A stretch of DNA of 7,911 nt from Treponema sp. (lineage in GTDB: Bacteria > Spirochaetota > Spirochaetia > Treponematales > Breznakiellaceae), in NCBI GenBank assembly GCA_031266635.1, contig JAISAN010000197.1, forward strand, positions 1-7,911, read 5' to 3'. The notes beneath the pieces are model-generated. The model had not been told where the DNA came from, did no database searches, and saw nothing but the letters and a program-made list of their open reading frames with translations. Of this stretch, positions 1-6,624 are shown piece by piece; positions within the stretch are counted from its first letter, which is position 1; the number at the start of each line of letters is the position of its first letter. A program made the translations under genes and the position numbers.

Positions 1-779
1 ACATACACCACTGTATTTCCCCGGTTTTCAACCAGCGCCTCCTGGGGGATGGACACCACACGCTGATATATTCGGGTATTGAGCTTTACCCTGGCGAACA
101 TTCCCGGATTGATCCTTCGGTCATCGGCAAGAAAACGCAGGGTAACTTTCTTTGTCCGGGAGACGGGATCAACCACCGGAGAGAGCCGGATCAGTTCCGC
201 GATAAACACTTCACCGGGAAACGCCTCAAGCCGTACTTCCGCCCGGAGGCCGGTACGGAGCTGGCCTACTTCCCGTTCCGGTATCAGTGCCTCTATCTCG
301 ATGTCCTCCCCTACGGCAATGGTAAAGAGGGCGGCGGCGGTTGAAACGGTGGAACCTTCCACCGCCGGAGTGGTTACCACCACGCCGGAAACCGGGGCGT
401 ATACCGGGCTGAGGGAATACACAGACCCGGGCCGGGAAGGATCGATCTCCGCCACGAGCGCCCCCTTTGTTACCCTTGATCCGAGTCCCGTTTTTACGGA
501 AACGAGTTTTCCCGCCGCCTCCGGCACCACTGTTACCTGCTGGGCGCTGACAATATCGCCGTTTATTTCGATGTACGACTGGAGACTGCGGATTTCCGCG
601 TCCGCCGTCCTGACGGTGAATACCGTAGTTGGGCCGCCACCTCCCCGGCCGGGGCCGCCGCCGGGACCGCCCGAACCACCGGCCTGCACATTGCCGGTCT
701 TGCCCGCGAGCAGGGGCGGTATTACCGCCAATCCCACGGCGATTATCAGTACCACAACAATCAACATTGTTTTCTTCAT
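1..779 (-). CDS. Periplasmic adaptor (membrane fusion protein) of an RND/HlyD-type efflux pump, N-terminal part
   Basis: I translated this by hand from the ATG at 779; it stays open for 259 codons to the left edge, so the C-terminus is missing. Such adaptors link an inner-membrane pump to an outer-membrane channel. Visible order: a hydrophobic N-terminal segment (residues 5-25, no lipobox Cys); a Gly/Pro-rich linker (34-50); a first lipoyl half-motif (about 82-113, with P86, G90, G98, V103, G106 and D113); a second half-motif (about 125-154, APVSG at 128-132, G142); a beta-barrel region (about 158-235); and the start of the membrane-proximal domain (IPQEAL at 244-249). Only about 14 residues separate D113 from A128, where most adaptors carry a long alpha-helical hairpin. 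Start choice: GAGGAG lies 8 nt upstream. It follows the TolC-like gene on the same strand, and a pump gene is expected beyond the edge. RND versus ABC (MacA-like) partnership cannot be decided here; the hairpin-less form favours a BesA-like RND adaptor. Confidence 0.92.
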   Translation of the reverse strand, partial: MKKTMLIVVVLIIAVGLAVIPPLLAGKTGNVQAGGSGGPGGGPGRGGGGPTTVFTVRTADAEIRSLQSYIEINGDIVSAQQVTVVPEAAGKLVSVKTGLGSRVTKGALVAEIDPSRPGSVYSLSPVYAPVSGVVVTTPAVEGSTVSTAAALFTIAVGEDIEIEALIPEREVGQLRTGLRAEVRLEAFPGEVFIAELIRLSPVVDPVSRTKKVTLRFLADDRRINPGMFARVKLNTRIYQRVVSIPQEALVENRGNTVVY

Positions 780-787
780 AATAAAAA

Positions 788-793
788 CTCCTC
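788..793 (-). promoter_or_regulatory. Shine-Dalgarno site of the adaptor gene
   Basis: GAGGAG on the minus strand, 8 nt before the ATG at 779. It fixes the adaptor start and argues against the overlapping minus-strand frame beginning at 795, which has an unnatural Arg/Gly-rich composition. Confidence 0.8.
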
Positions 794-839
794 ACAGGAT
801 GATTAGACTAAACACAAAGAAATATAAATAACCACGAAT

Positions 840-857
840 TCGAATAAGTCGAATAAG
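840..857. repeat. Perfect tandem 9-mer in the channel-adaptor spacer
   Basis: TCGAATAAG occurs twice back to back (840-848 and 849-857), preceded by the palindrome CGAATTCG (835-842). AAGTCGAA (846-853), which spans the repeat junction, also has a perfect inverted copy, TTCGACTT, at 913-920. This sits in a 182-bp AT-rich spacer (780-961) with no convincing gene. It could be a remnant of a dispersed intergenic repeat or part of an RNA hairpin; neither is shown by the sequence alone. Confidence 0.5.
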
Positions 858-961
858 AAAGCAAAAAAGGCAACAAAGGATTTTGAGAGAGCTCGATTTC
901 CCTCTTTTCCTTTTCGACTTTGCGGTAAAATTTTCACCCCTTATCTACTCGTACAATGCGC

Positions 962-2278
962 TCACTTTATCGTCCCAAAGGGAACGTTTAATTCCTTTTC
1001 CATATCCAATATCGCGGCAATAAGGTTGTACTGTTCCTGCCGCACCCGGTTTTGTGCCTGCAAGAGGCTGTCCCCGGCGTCCCGCAGCCGCTGATAGTCC
1101 GCCGCCCCCTGCCGGTAGGCGTCTTCATACAATTCATAGGTGGTCCGGGCCAGTTCGACATTGAGCTTCAGGGCCTCAATTGTTTCCGTACTTGTTTCGA
1201 TGGTCCGCCGGTACTGGGCGATCCGGCTTTCCTGATTTTGTTTGAATTCTGTTAATTGCATCTGAACCGCGCTGATACTGTCATTCAGATCGTCTATCCG
1301 GGTCTTTGCCGTTGACCAGGGAAGGAAGTTGTCGATACTTATTCCAAGGCTTACCGAAAACGATCCGGCGTTGTCTTGCCACGTATCATTGCTGTAGAGG
1401 GGGGTGGAATTCCACGAAAGCCTGAGACTCGGTATATACGCTTCGTTTCGGGCGGCCTGCCGTTGTATTCTCAGGGTTTCAATAGATTTCATCAGCAGTG
1501 CCGATTCAAGGGATTCAGACCGCGCCGCTTGCGCGATTCCGTTAGCGCCGGTGCCGCCGTCATAATCCAGCGTTCCATTCAGGGTTATGGATCCTTCACC
1601 GGGAATACCGAGCAGCGTCTTGAACGCATCAACGGCGTTTTCATAGACAGTCTCCGCGCTGCGCAGTGTGGGTTTCTGGTTTTCCCAATCCACCCGCGCC
1701 GAAAGCTCATCCAGTTGGGAAGCCTGGCCGGCGCGGGCAAGGGCGGCGCTTTGCTCATACCGGGCCTGGGCACTCTCAAGGCTCCGGGCGGCCAGGGCCT
1801 TGTTGGCGTCCAGAAGGATAAGCTGGTAAAAGAGCTTGCGCACCTGCAACTCCAATTCCTGCCGGGCCTGTTCAAAGGTGAGGGTCCCCGCCTTGTAGTC
1901 GGCCCGGGCTTTTTTGATATTTTCAATTGTCGCTGTAGACAGGGTGAGACTTGCCGACGCCTGAAAGCCCGGCGTCCAGACATCCTGCGCCGCCGGAATC
2001 GCGCCGGTAACGGACAAGGGATGGCTTACCAGCGCGGAAGCGCCGAAGGATGGAATAAAGACGTTCCAGGAACGGTCAGCGGCGCGCTGTTTTCCGCCCA
2101 GATCCAGGGCGCTTCTTTGGAGGCCGAGGTTGTTATCCAGCGCGAGCCGCACCGCTTCGTCAACATCAAGGGATTGTTCGGCGGGCGCTTCCAGCGCGCT
2201 TACCCGAACCAGAACATCAAACATTAAGATAAAAAATACTAACTGCCGTTTCATTATGGAAAAAAAGATACCCGCCAT
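962..2278 (-). CDS. TolC-family outer-membrane efflux channel protein
   Basis: The 438-residue product matches the length and two-fold internal architecture of TolC/OEP proteins, which trimerise into an outer-membrane barrel continued by a periplasmic helical tunnel. First half: LDVDEAVRLALDNN (37-50), a beta-prone stretch (about 72-113), then long helices (about 115-222). Second half: a repeat beginning near 252 (SESLESALLMKS), a beta-prone stretch with IPSLRLSWN (282-290) and SVSLGISID (308-316), then helices (about 323-432). The loops ARAGQASQLDEL (181-192) and YRQGAADYQRLRDA (388-401) are the equivalent positions of the two repeats. A signal peptide is evident, with likely cleavage near VSA-LEA. 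There is no lipobox Cys, so it is probably not lipidated. The start is uncertain: Met9 (ATG at 2254) gives a more typical signal peptide, MKRQLVFFILMF, than the ATG at 2278; neither has a strong ribosome site. The adaptor gene lies 182 bp downstream on the same strand, consistent with one efflux operon. Confidence 0.93.
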   Translation of the reverse strand: MAGIFFSIMKRQLVFFILMFDVLVRVSALEAPAEQSLDVDEAVRLALDNNLGLQRSALDLGGKQRAADRSWNVFIPSFGASALVSHPLSVTGAIPAAQDVWTPGFQASASLTLSTATIENIKKARADYKAGTLTFEQARQELELQVRKLFYQLILLDANKALAARSLESAQARYEQSAALARAGQASQLDELSARVDWENQKPTLRSAETVYENAVDAFKTLLGIPGEGSITLNGTLDYDGGTGANGIAQAARSESLESALLMKSIETLRIQRQAARNEAYIPSLRLSWNSTPLYSNDTWQDNAGSFSVSLGISIDNFLPWSTAKTRIDDLNDSISAVQMQLTEFKQNQESRIAQYRRTIETSTETIEALKLNVELARTTYELYEDAYRQGAADYQRLRDAGDSLLQAQNRVRQEQYNLIAAILDMEKELNVPFGTIK

Positions 2279-2395
2279 GGATCATAAAAACCATTAACAG
2301 CAGATTAAAAACGAATAACTTTTGTTATAATTCCCGTTTTTCCTTGCGTGGCTGGGGGTATATCCCCTATACTTTCACCCAAGCAGGTTGGGGAA
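2279..2395. promoter_or_regulatory. Divergent intergenic region between the efflux channel and two-component genes
   Basis: This 117-bp AT-rich gap must hold the promoters of both divergent units, unless the regulator is expressed from further upstream. Visible elements: TATAAT at 2326-2331 as a plus-strand -10 candidate (no good -35 at normal spacing); TATACT at 2368-2373 with TTGCGT 18 bp upstream (2344-2349) as a second candidate; an inverted repeat ATAAC-TTTT-GTTAT (2315-2328) overlapping the first -10; and GGGG-TATAT-CCCC (2355-2367) lying between the second -35/-10 pair. The inverted repeats could be operators. No minus-strand promoter stands out. The assignments are by eye only. Confidence 0.4.
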
Positions 2396-3100
2396 ATGCA
2401 GGGAAAAATTCTGATCATAGAAGATGAACGGGAACTGGCAGATCTGGTTTCCTGGTATTTGCAGAAGGACGGGTTTGATCCCCGTACCGCGGAAAGCGCG
2501 GAGGAAGGGTTTGCCATTGTGGAGGACTGGAAGCCGGAGCTGATCATTCTGGATATTAACCTCCCCGGTATGGACGGTTTTGAATTTTTGCAAAAGTTCC
2601 GGCGTTCCTACAGTACCCCGGTGCTGATCGTTTCCGCCCGGAACAGCGATGAAGATCAGATTAGCGGCCTGGGGGGCGGCGCGGATGAATATATAGCCAA
2701 GCCCTTTTCCCCCAAGGTGTTAGTCGCCAGGGTCAGGGCCGTGTTTCGCCGTGTCAGGAATTTTAATGAAAAAGACGGGGCCGGCTTTTTTTGTTTCGGT
2801 CAATTTACGCTTGATCACGATGCCCGCACGCTCAAGAAAGAGGGAAAGGAAATCTCCCTTTCCGCGAAGGAATTTGGCTGCCTTGATTTTTTGACCAAAC
2901 AGCCGGGAAAGATCCTTGACGTGGAAACCATCTATGCCGGTGTTTGGAAAAACAACTACGGCGATCTTACCACCGTGGCGGTGTATATACAGCGGCTGCG
3001 GAAGAAGCTGGAAGATGACCCGGCAAACCCGGTCTACATCGAAACCGTGCGCGGCATGGGCTACCGCTTTAACAGCGCGGCTCAAAGGACCGAATCATGA
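2396..3100 (+). CDS. OmpR/PhoB-family response regulator
   Basis: A 234-residue two-domain transcriptional regulator. The receiver domain (about 4-118) has the acidic pair E9/D10, phospho-acceptor D53 (in LDINLPGMDG), S80 in place of the usual Thr/Ser and K102 before P103-F104, so all the residues needed for phosphorylation are present. The C-terminal winged-helix DNA-binding domain (about 133-227) includes LSAKEFGCLDFL, the recognition-helix region TVAVYIQRLRKKLE and the closing ETVRGMGYRF, typical of the OmpR/PhoB class. I chose the ATG at 2396 because MQGKILIIEDE is the normal receiver beginning; the frame could extend to a GTG at 2348, but those 16 extra residues look like promoter DNA. 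Its stop overlaps the kinase start by 4 bp (ATGA), indicating translational coupling. It is divergent from the efflux channel gene, which makes control of that gene the natural hypothesis; the actual targets are unknown. Confidence 0.95.
   Translation: MQGKILIIEDERELADLVSWYLQKDGFDPRTAESAEEGFAIVEDWKPELIILDINLPGMDGFEFLQKFRRSYSTPVLIVSARNSDEDQISGLGGGADEYIAKPFSPKVLVARVRAVFRRVRNFNEKDGAGFFCFGQFTLDHDARTLKKEGKEISLSAKEFGCLDFLTKQPGKILDVETIYAGVWKNNYGDLTTVAVYIQRLRKKLEDDPANPVYIETVRGMGYRFNSAAQRTES
3086..3089 (+). promoter_or_regulatory. Shine-Dalgarno site of the histidine kinase inside the regulator gene
   Basis: AGGA within CAAAGGACC, 7 nt before the kinase ATG at 3097. It supports independent initiation at the ATGA overlap and fixes the start of the kinase. 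Confidence 0.7.
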
Positions 3101-4479
3101 AAATAAAAACCCAGTTTCATCTGCTGATTGCCGGTATTCTCACGGTCCCCCTGCTCCTCATCATCGGGCAGGTTATGTATATCCAATCCTTTCGGGAACA
3201 GGAGCAGGCGGAAGTCGCCGTATACGCGGACCTTGCCGCCCTCCTGGATGAGAGCCTGTCTTTTGAAGACCGGGAAGCGTTTTCCCATTTTATCAGCCGG
3301 GTCAGCAAGTTTGGGAATATCGCGGTGTTTCGTGAAGACCTGTTCGTCCTCTATTCCACCATTCCCGAATTTACCGCCGGCGCATATGGGTCAGGGGCGC
3401 GTATTACCGAACTGTTTGAACGGAAAGACAGCCGCTACACCTACACGCTGGAAGCGCCCGGCTGGATGAACAACAGCGGATACATTCTTATCCGAAGGGA
3501 ACCGCCTGCCCCGCAGACTCGCGGCAACGGTTTACCCGTTGATCCTCCCTTCAGGCGCTTCCTGTTTCTTCCCCTGTTTATGCTGCTCGGTTTTTTTCTG
3601 CTGCTGATACTCTTTGCGATAAGCATGTCCCTGATCATCGCCCGGTCCATTACCAAATCCGTTACGGTGCTTGAGAACGCCACCCGGCGTATCGCGGCGG
3701 GGGAACTGGATCTGACGGTTGATGTTCACGGCAGCAACGAGATAACTTCCCTTACCAACAACCTCAACAAAATGCGGAACATCCTAAAGGAAGAAGAACG
3801 GCGGAGAAGCCGTTTTATTATGGGCGTAACCCATGACCTCAAAACCCCACTGGCCCTTATCAAGGCGTATGCCGAGGCGATTGAAGACGGCATCACCGAA
3901 GACCCCGTTACCCATACCGGCGCCGTGGAGATTATCACCGCCAAGGCGGATCAGCTTGAGGGTATGATCAACGACCTTCTCGATTTTGTGCACATGGATT
4001 CAAGCGAATGGCGCGGCCGTTTACAGCCGGTAAACATTACCGCGTTTTTGCGGGCCAGCGCAAAGATTTTTTCACTGGACGCCGAATTGCTCCGCCACGA
4101 ATTCCGGTCCGAGGTCCTATTGCCTGAAAACCTCTCCGTTCCCATGGACGAAAGCCTTGTGCTCAGGGCTCTTGAAAACCTGGTAACCAACGCCATCCGG
4201 TATACTCCTGACGGTTCGGCTATTAACCTTTGCGCCGTTCTTGAAGGAACGGTTATACAACTCACCGTAAAAGACAACGGCCCCGGCATTACCAAGGCCG
4301 ATCTTCCCTATATATTCGATATGTTTTACCGGAGTACAGGCTCCCGCCGGGAACAGGGCATGGGCCTTGGCCTTGCCGTGGTAAAATGGGTGGTAGATTC
4401 TCATGGCTGGAAAATTACCGCGGAACCGGATACCGGCGGCGCCTGTTTCAGGGTTGCCATTCCCCTTGGTTCGCATTGA
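3097..4479 (+). CDS. HAMP-containing membrane sensor histidine kinase
   Basis: A 460-residue partner of the regulator just upstream. Order of domains: TM1 (about 8-28); an extracytoplasmic sensor region of about 125 residues that includes IAVFREDLFVLYST, reminiscent of Cache/PAS-type sensors; TM2 (about 155-181); HAMP (about 183-235); the HisKA dimerisation domain with phospho-accepting H246 in THDLKTPL; and a HATPase_c domain with the N box (E360, N361, N365), the G1 box D393-N-G-P-G397 and the G2 box GMGLGL (421-426). All the catalytic motifs look intact, so an active kinase is expected. It would autophosphorylate at H246 and pass phosphate to D53 of the regulator. Nothing in the sensor region identifies the signal; given the efflux neighbours, an envelope stress or toxic compound is a reasonable guess. 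The gene ends facing the DUF4139 gene, 63 bp away. Confidence 0.95.
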   Translation: MKIKTQFHLLIAGILTVPLLLIIGQVMYIQSFREQEQAEVAVYADLAALLDESLSFEDREAFSHFISRVSKFGNIAVFREDLFVLYSTIPEFTAGAYGSGARITELFERKDSRYTYTLEAPGWMNNSGYILIRREPPAPQTRGNGLPVDPPFRRFLFLPLFMLLGFFLLLILFAISMSLIIARSITKSVTVLENATRRIAAGELDLTVDVHGSNEITSLTNNLNKMRNILKEEERRRSRFIMGVTHDLKTPLALIKAYAEAIEDGITEDPVTHTGAVEIITAKADQLEGMINDLLDFVHMDSSEWRGRLQPVNITAFLRASAKIFSLDAELLRHEFRSEVLLPENLSVPMDESLVLRALENLVTNAIRYTPDGSAINLCAVLEGTVIQLTVKDNGPGITKADLPYIFDMFYRSTGSRREQGMGLGLAVVKWVVDSHGWKITAEPDTGGACFRVAIPLGSH

Positions 4480-4542
4480 GGGGTTTCATACCTTGTGTGA
4501 ATAATTCCTGAATATGCCCGGCCATGTAACGCTTGCCGCGCG

Positions 4543-6582
4543 TTAAAGCGTCAGGCCCCCGATATAGTCCTCGTAGGTCTTCTGGGCTTCCTGGGCTTTT
4601 TGCTCCGCCGCTTCCAGACCGGCGGCGAGAGTGTCGAGGTCGGCGTCCAGTTGAACCAGCCGCCTGAGGTATTCCTGGCCCTGGGGGCTCTGGCCGCCCG
4701 CGGCCTCCAGGTTCCGCCGGATCCGGTCCTGTTCCGAGACCAGAAACTCCCGGCGGCTCCGCGCCGTGCCCAGGGCGGTTTGGGCATCGTCCGCTTCCTG
4801 TTTGAGGTCCAGTGCCCGCTGCAGGGCGGCGCGGACGGGGGGCGGTATCTCCTGATTGGCCGCGTAGCTGATAAAGGTTTCGGGCCGCTGCTGGATCAGG
4901 CTTATCCGTTCTGCCAGGGGCCGTTCTTCCCGGACGGTAAGGGCCAGTTCCCCCCCGGCGGGGAGGGACTGTACAAAACGGTAGGCTGACGCGGTCTTTT
5001 CGGCGGGGCTTGCCGGTTCAACCAGTTCTGTCCCGGCGGTAACGGGGTGTTCGATGAGCACCTGCTTCGCTTCTCCGGCGGTGTTTTTCAGGGTGTAGGT
5101 TTTGGTATAGACCTGCTTCCGGCTGATGGTCATAAAGCCCCCGCCGACGGATACGGCGGCCACCACGCGGCTCCCCGATTCGGCGGCGCTGGCGGTAACG
5201 GAAAGATCTTCCCCCCAGGAGATGAGCCGTTTTTCCCCCTGGTTAAAAAATTCGATGAGCGCGTCCCCCGCATAGGCGCCGCCGTCATACACCGTGATGG
5301 GCCCCGCGGGGAGCCGCATCCCCGTGGCATTGGTCAATTCGGCCCCCAGATAGGGATGGACGGTTTTTCCCGATGCCCGCCCGCCTGAGAGGATCAAAAG
5401 TTTTTTCGCGGCGATGGTTCCTTCCACCAGGGGCAGCATGGCGCTTTGCTGGCGGTTCAGGGTGACGGGTTTTTTGACGGTAAAGGCAAATTGATCCCCC
5501 AGCGAAGCGGCCCGGGCGGTATCCACCGTTCCCCCGGCCAGGGCCTGATCCGGTTCATCCAGTGTATTTTTCGCTCTGTAGGAATTGCGAAACATGACGG
5601 AGGGGGCCGGCGCTGCCGGGGCCGCGGATTCCGCCGCCATGTCCGCGTATCCCGAACCTTCCCAGGTCTCCGCCTCGGCGGCGCCGGCAATGGCCAGGGG
5701 CAGGGTAGGGCGGTTCACATAATACGGGGGGTAGAGGCTCTGGATGAAGGAGACCGGCCGCCCGGTAACGAGGGAGAGTTCCACATCCTGCCAGTCCGCG
5801 CCGCCGTCGTTGTCCACAATGGCCCAGCCCTGCAGCAGGGCCTCCGCCTGGGGACTTGCCGGGGAAGTCCGGGAGAGGTCCAGCCGGTAGGATACCTTCC
5901 ACACCGGGGCGGGAATCACGTAGCTCACCGAGACCGGGCGGCTGCCGTTTCCGGGAAGGGAGATGGTCAGATCCCGGTACAGGGAATTCCGGGAAGCGGC
6001 GATAAGATCCAGCGCCCGGCCCAGATCCGCCGCGATGCGGGGATTGGTAAAACGGAGGGAATCGATCTCCCGCAGATTGATGCTCCTGATTCCCCCGGCG
6101 CTGAACAGGGAAAGCCAGGGCTCCGCCGGAGCTTCCCCTCCCGGCGTCCGGTACTCCAGGGCGGCGATCCTGCCGGTAATGGGGCCGGGGGCGGAGACTT
6201 CCACTTCTTCCCCCCGGAGCTTTGAGAGGATTTCCGCCATGCCGGGATTGCCGGAAAGGTCGATGCTGAGGCTCCGCAGGGTTTCCCAGAGGATCTGTTC
6301 CGAGGGGTAGTGTATTGCCGGGGAAGACGAGGCGGGATCATGCACCGTCAGGGATTTTAGGGCATCGTTTACCGCGCCAATTTTGAAGGGAAACTTCAGG
6401 GCCGCGGGGCCCTGGAGGGTTCCCGAATGTTCAAAGAAGGCGACCCCGGAGGAATAGACGGTGATTTTGCGGAGGGGGATGGTGTCCTGAATCCCGTCAT
6501 CGGTAGATTGGGCGCTGAGGTGCGCCCCGGCGAAAAAGGCGGCGATACAAACCAAAAAAAAGGACCGGCGAACTATATTCAT
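4543..6582 (-). CDS. Exported DUF4139-domain protein (mucoidy-inhibitor MuiA-like relative)
   Basis: A 679-residue protein of unknown biochemical function. A clear signal peptide (about 1-24, AHLSA before Q25) sends it to the periplasm or beyond. Family resemblance comes from the N-terminal ITVYSSGVAFFEHSG (40-54), the core YVIPAPVWKVSYRLDL (221-236), and IVDNDGGADWQDVELSLVTG (255-274), which matches the DUF4139 pattern of an Asn/Asp turn followed by DW-x-DV-x-L. An Ala/Pro-rich stretch (about 298-328) interrupts the core, followed by further beta-rich sequence to about 555. The last 90 residues (about 582-672) form a charged, Ala-rich predicted coiled coil. In MuiA-type proteins I would expect the coiled coil between the N-terminal domain and DUF4139, so this order is different. 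The start is supported by AAGGAGA just upstream. It lies 42 bp downstream of the phosphofructokinase gene on the same strand and is probably co-transcribed with it. Membership in the family is fairly secure; the role is not known. Confidence 0.85.
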   Translation of the reverse strand: MNIVRRSFFLVCIAAFFAGAHLSAQSTDDGIQDTIPLRKITVYSSGVAFFEHSGTLQGPAALKFPFKIGAVNDALKSLTVHDPASSSPAIHYPSEQILWETLRSLSIDLSGNPGMAEILSKLRGEEVEVSAPGPITGRIAALEYRTPGGEAPAEPWLSLFSAGGIRSINLREIDSLRFTNPRIAADLGRALDLIAASRNSLYRDLTISLPGNGSRPVSVSYVIPAPVWKVSYRLDLSRTSPASPQAEALLQGWAIVDNDGGADWQDVELSLVTGRPVSFIQSLYPPYYVNRPTLPLAIAGAAEAETWEGSGYADMAAESAAPAAPAPSVMFRNSYRAKNTLDEPDQALAGGTVDTARAASLGDQFAFTVKKPVTLNRQQSAMLPLVEGTIAAKKLLILSGGRASGKTVHPYLGAELTNATGMRLPAGPITVYDGGAYAGDALIEFFNQGEKRLISWGEDLSVTASAAESGSRVVAAVSVGGGFMTISRKQVYTKTYTLKNTAGEAKQVLIEHPVTAGTELVEPASPAEKTASAYRFVQSLPAGGELALTVREERPLAERISLIQQRPETFISYAANQEIPPPVRAALQRALDLKQEADDAQTALGTARSRREFLVSEQDRIRRNLEAAGGQSPQGQEYLRRLVQLDADLDTLAAGLEAAEQKAQEAQKTYEDYIGGLTL

Positions 6583-6586
6583 AATT

Positions 6587-6593
6587 TCTCCTT
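6587..6593 (-). promoter_or_regulatory. Shine-Dalgarno site of the DUF4139 gene
   Basis: AAGGAGA on the minus strand, 4 nt before the ATG at 6582. It is the strongest ribosome-binding site in the window and confirms the start ahead of the signal peptide. The 42-bp gap to the upstream gene holds it and no obvious promoter or terminator. Confidence 0.82.
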
Positions 6594-6624
6594 TTTATAT
6601 GAAAGTTGTTCGGAAATCAGCCGC

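Noticed and set aside
226..795. Minus-strand open frame starting just upstream of the adaptor ATG
   Set aside because: An out-of-frame Arg/Gly-rich reading of the same DNA; its ATG is upstream of the GAGGAG that serves the adaptor start at 779.
79..831. Long plus-strand open frame opposite the adaptor gene
   Set aside because: Its product is rich in Ser/Thr/Pro/Arg with no recognisable domain, and it lies antisense to an adaptor with clear motifs and a good ribosome site.
878..907. GAGGGA/TCTCTC hairpin downstream of the TolC-like gene on the minus strand, considered as a terminator
   Set aside because: The stem is six pairs including a G-U wobble with an 8-nt loop, and the T-rich run lies well beyond it; too weak to call.
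1376..2227. 283-codon plus-strand open frame opposite the TolC-like gene
   Set aside because: Antisense shadow caused by high GC; no domain, and the opposite strand has the full two-repeat TolC architecture.
2348..2395. GTG-initiated 16-residue extension of the response regulator
   Set aside because: The receiver fold begins normally at the ATG at 2396; the extra sequence contains promoter-like DNA and no conserved residues.
4527..4545. TAACGC-N7-GCGTTA inverted repeat in the convergent spacer, considered as a terminator
   Set aside because: Only a 6-bp stem, with no T-tract on either strand, and it overlaps the DUF4139 stop codon; transcription stop is not supported.
5446..6225. 259-codon plus-strand open frame opposite the DUF4139 gene
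   Set aside because: Gly/Arg-rich antisense shadow with no convincing start region or motif.
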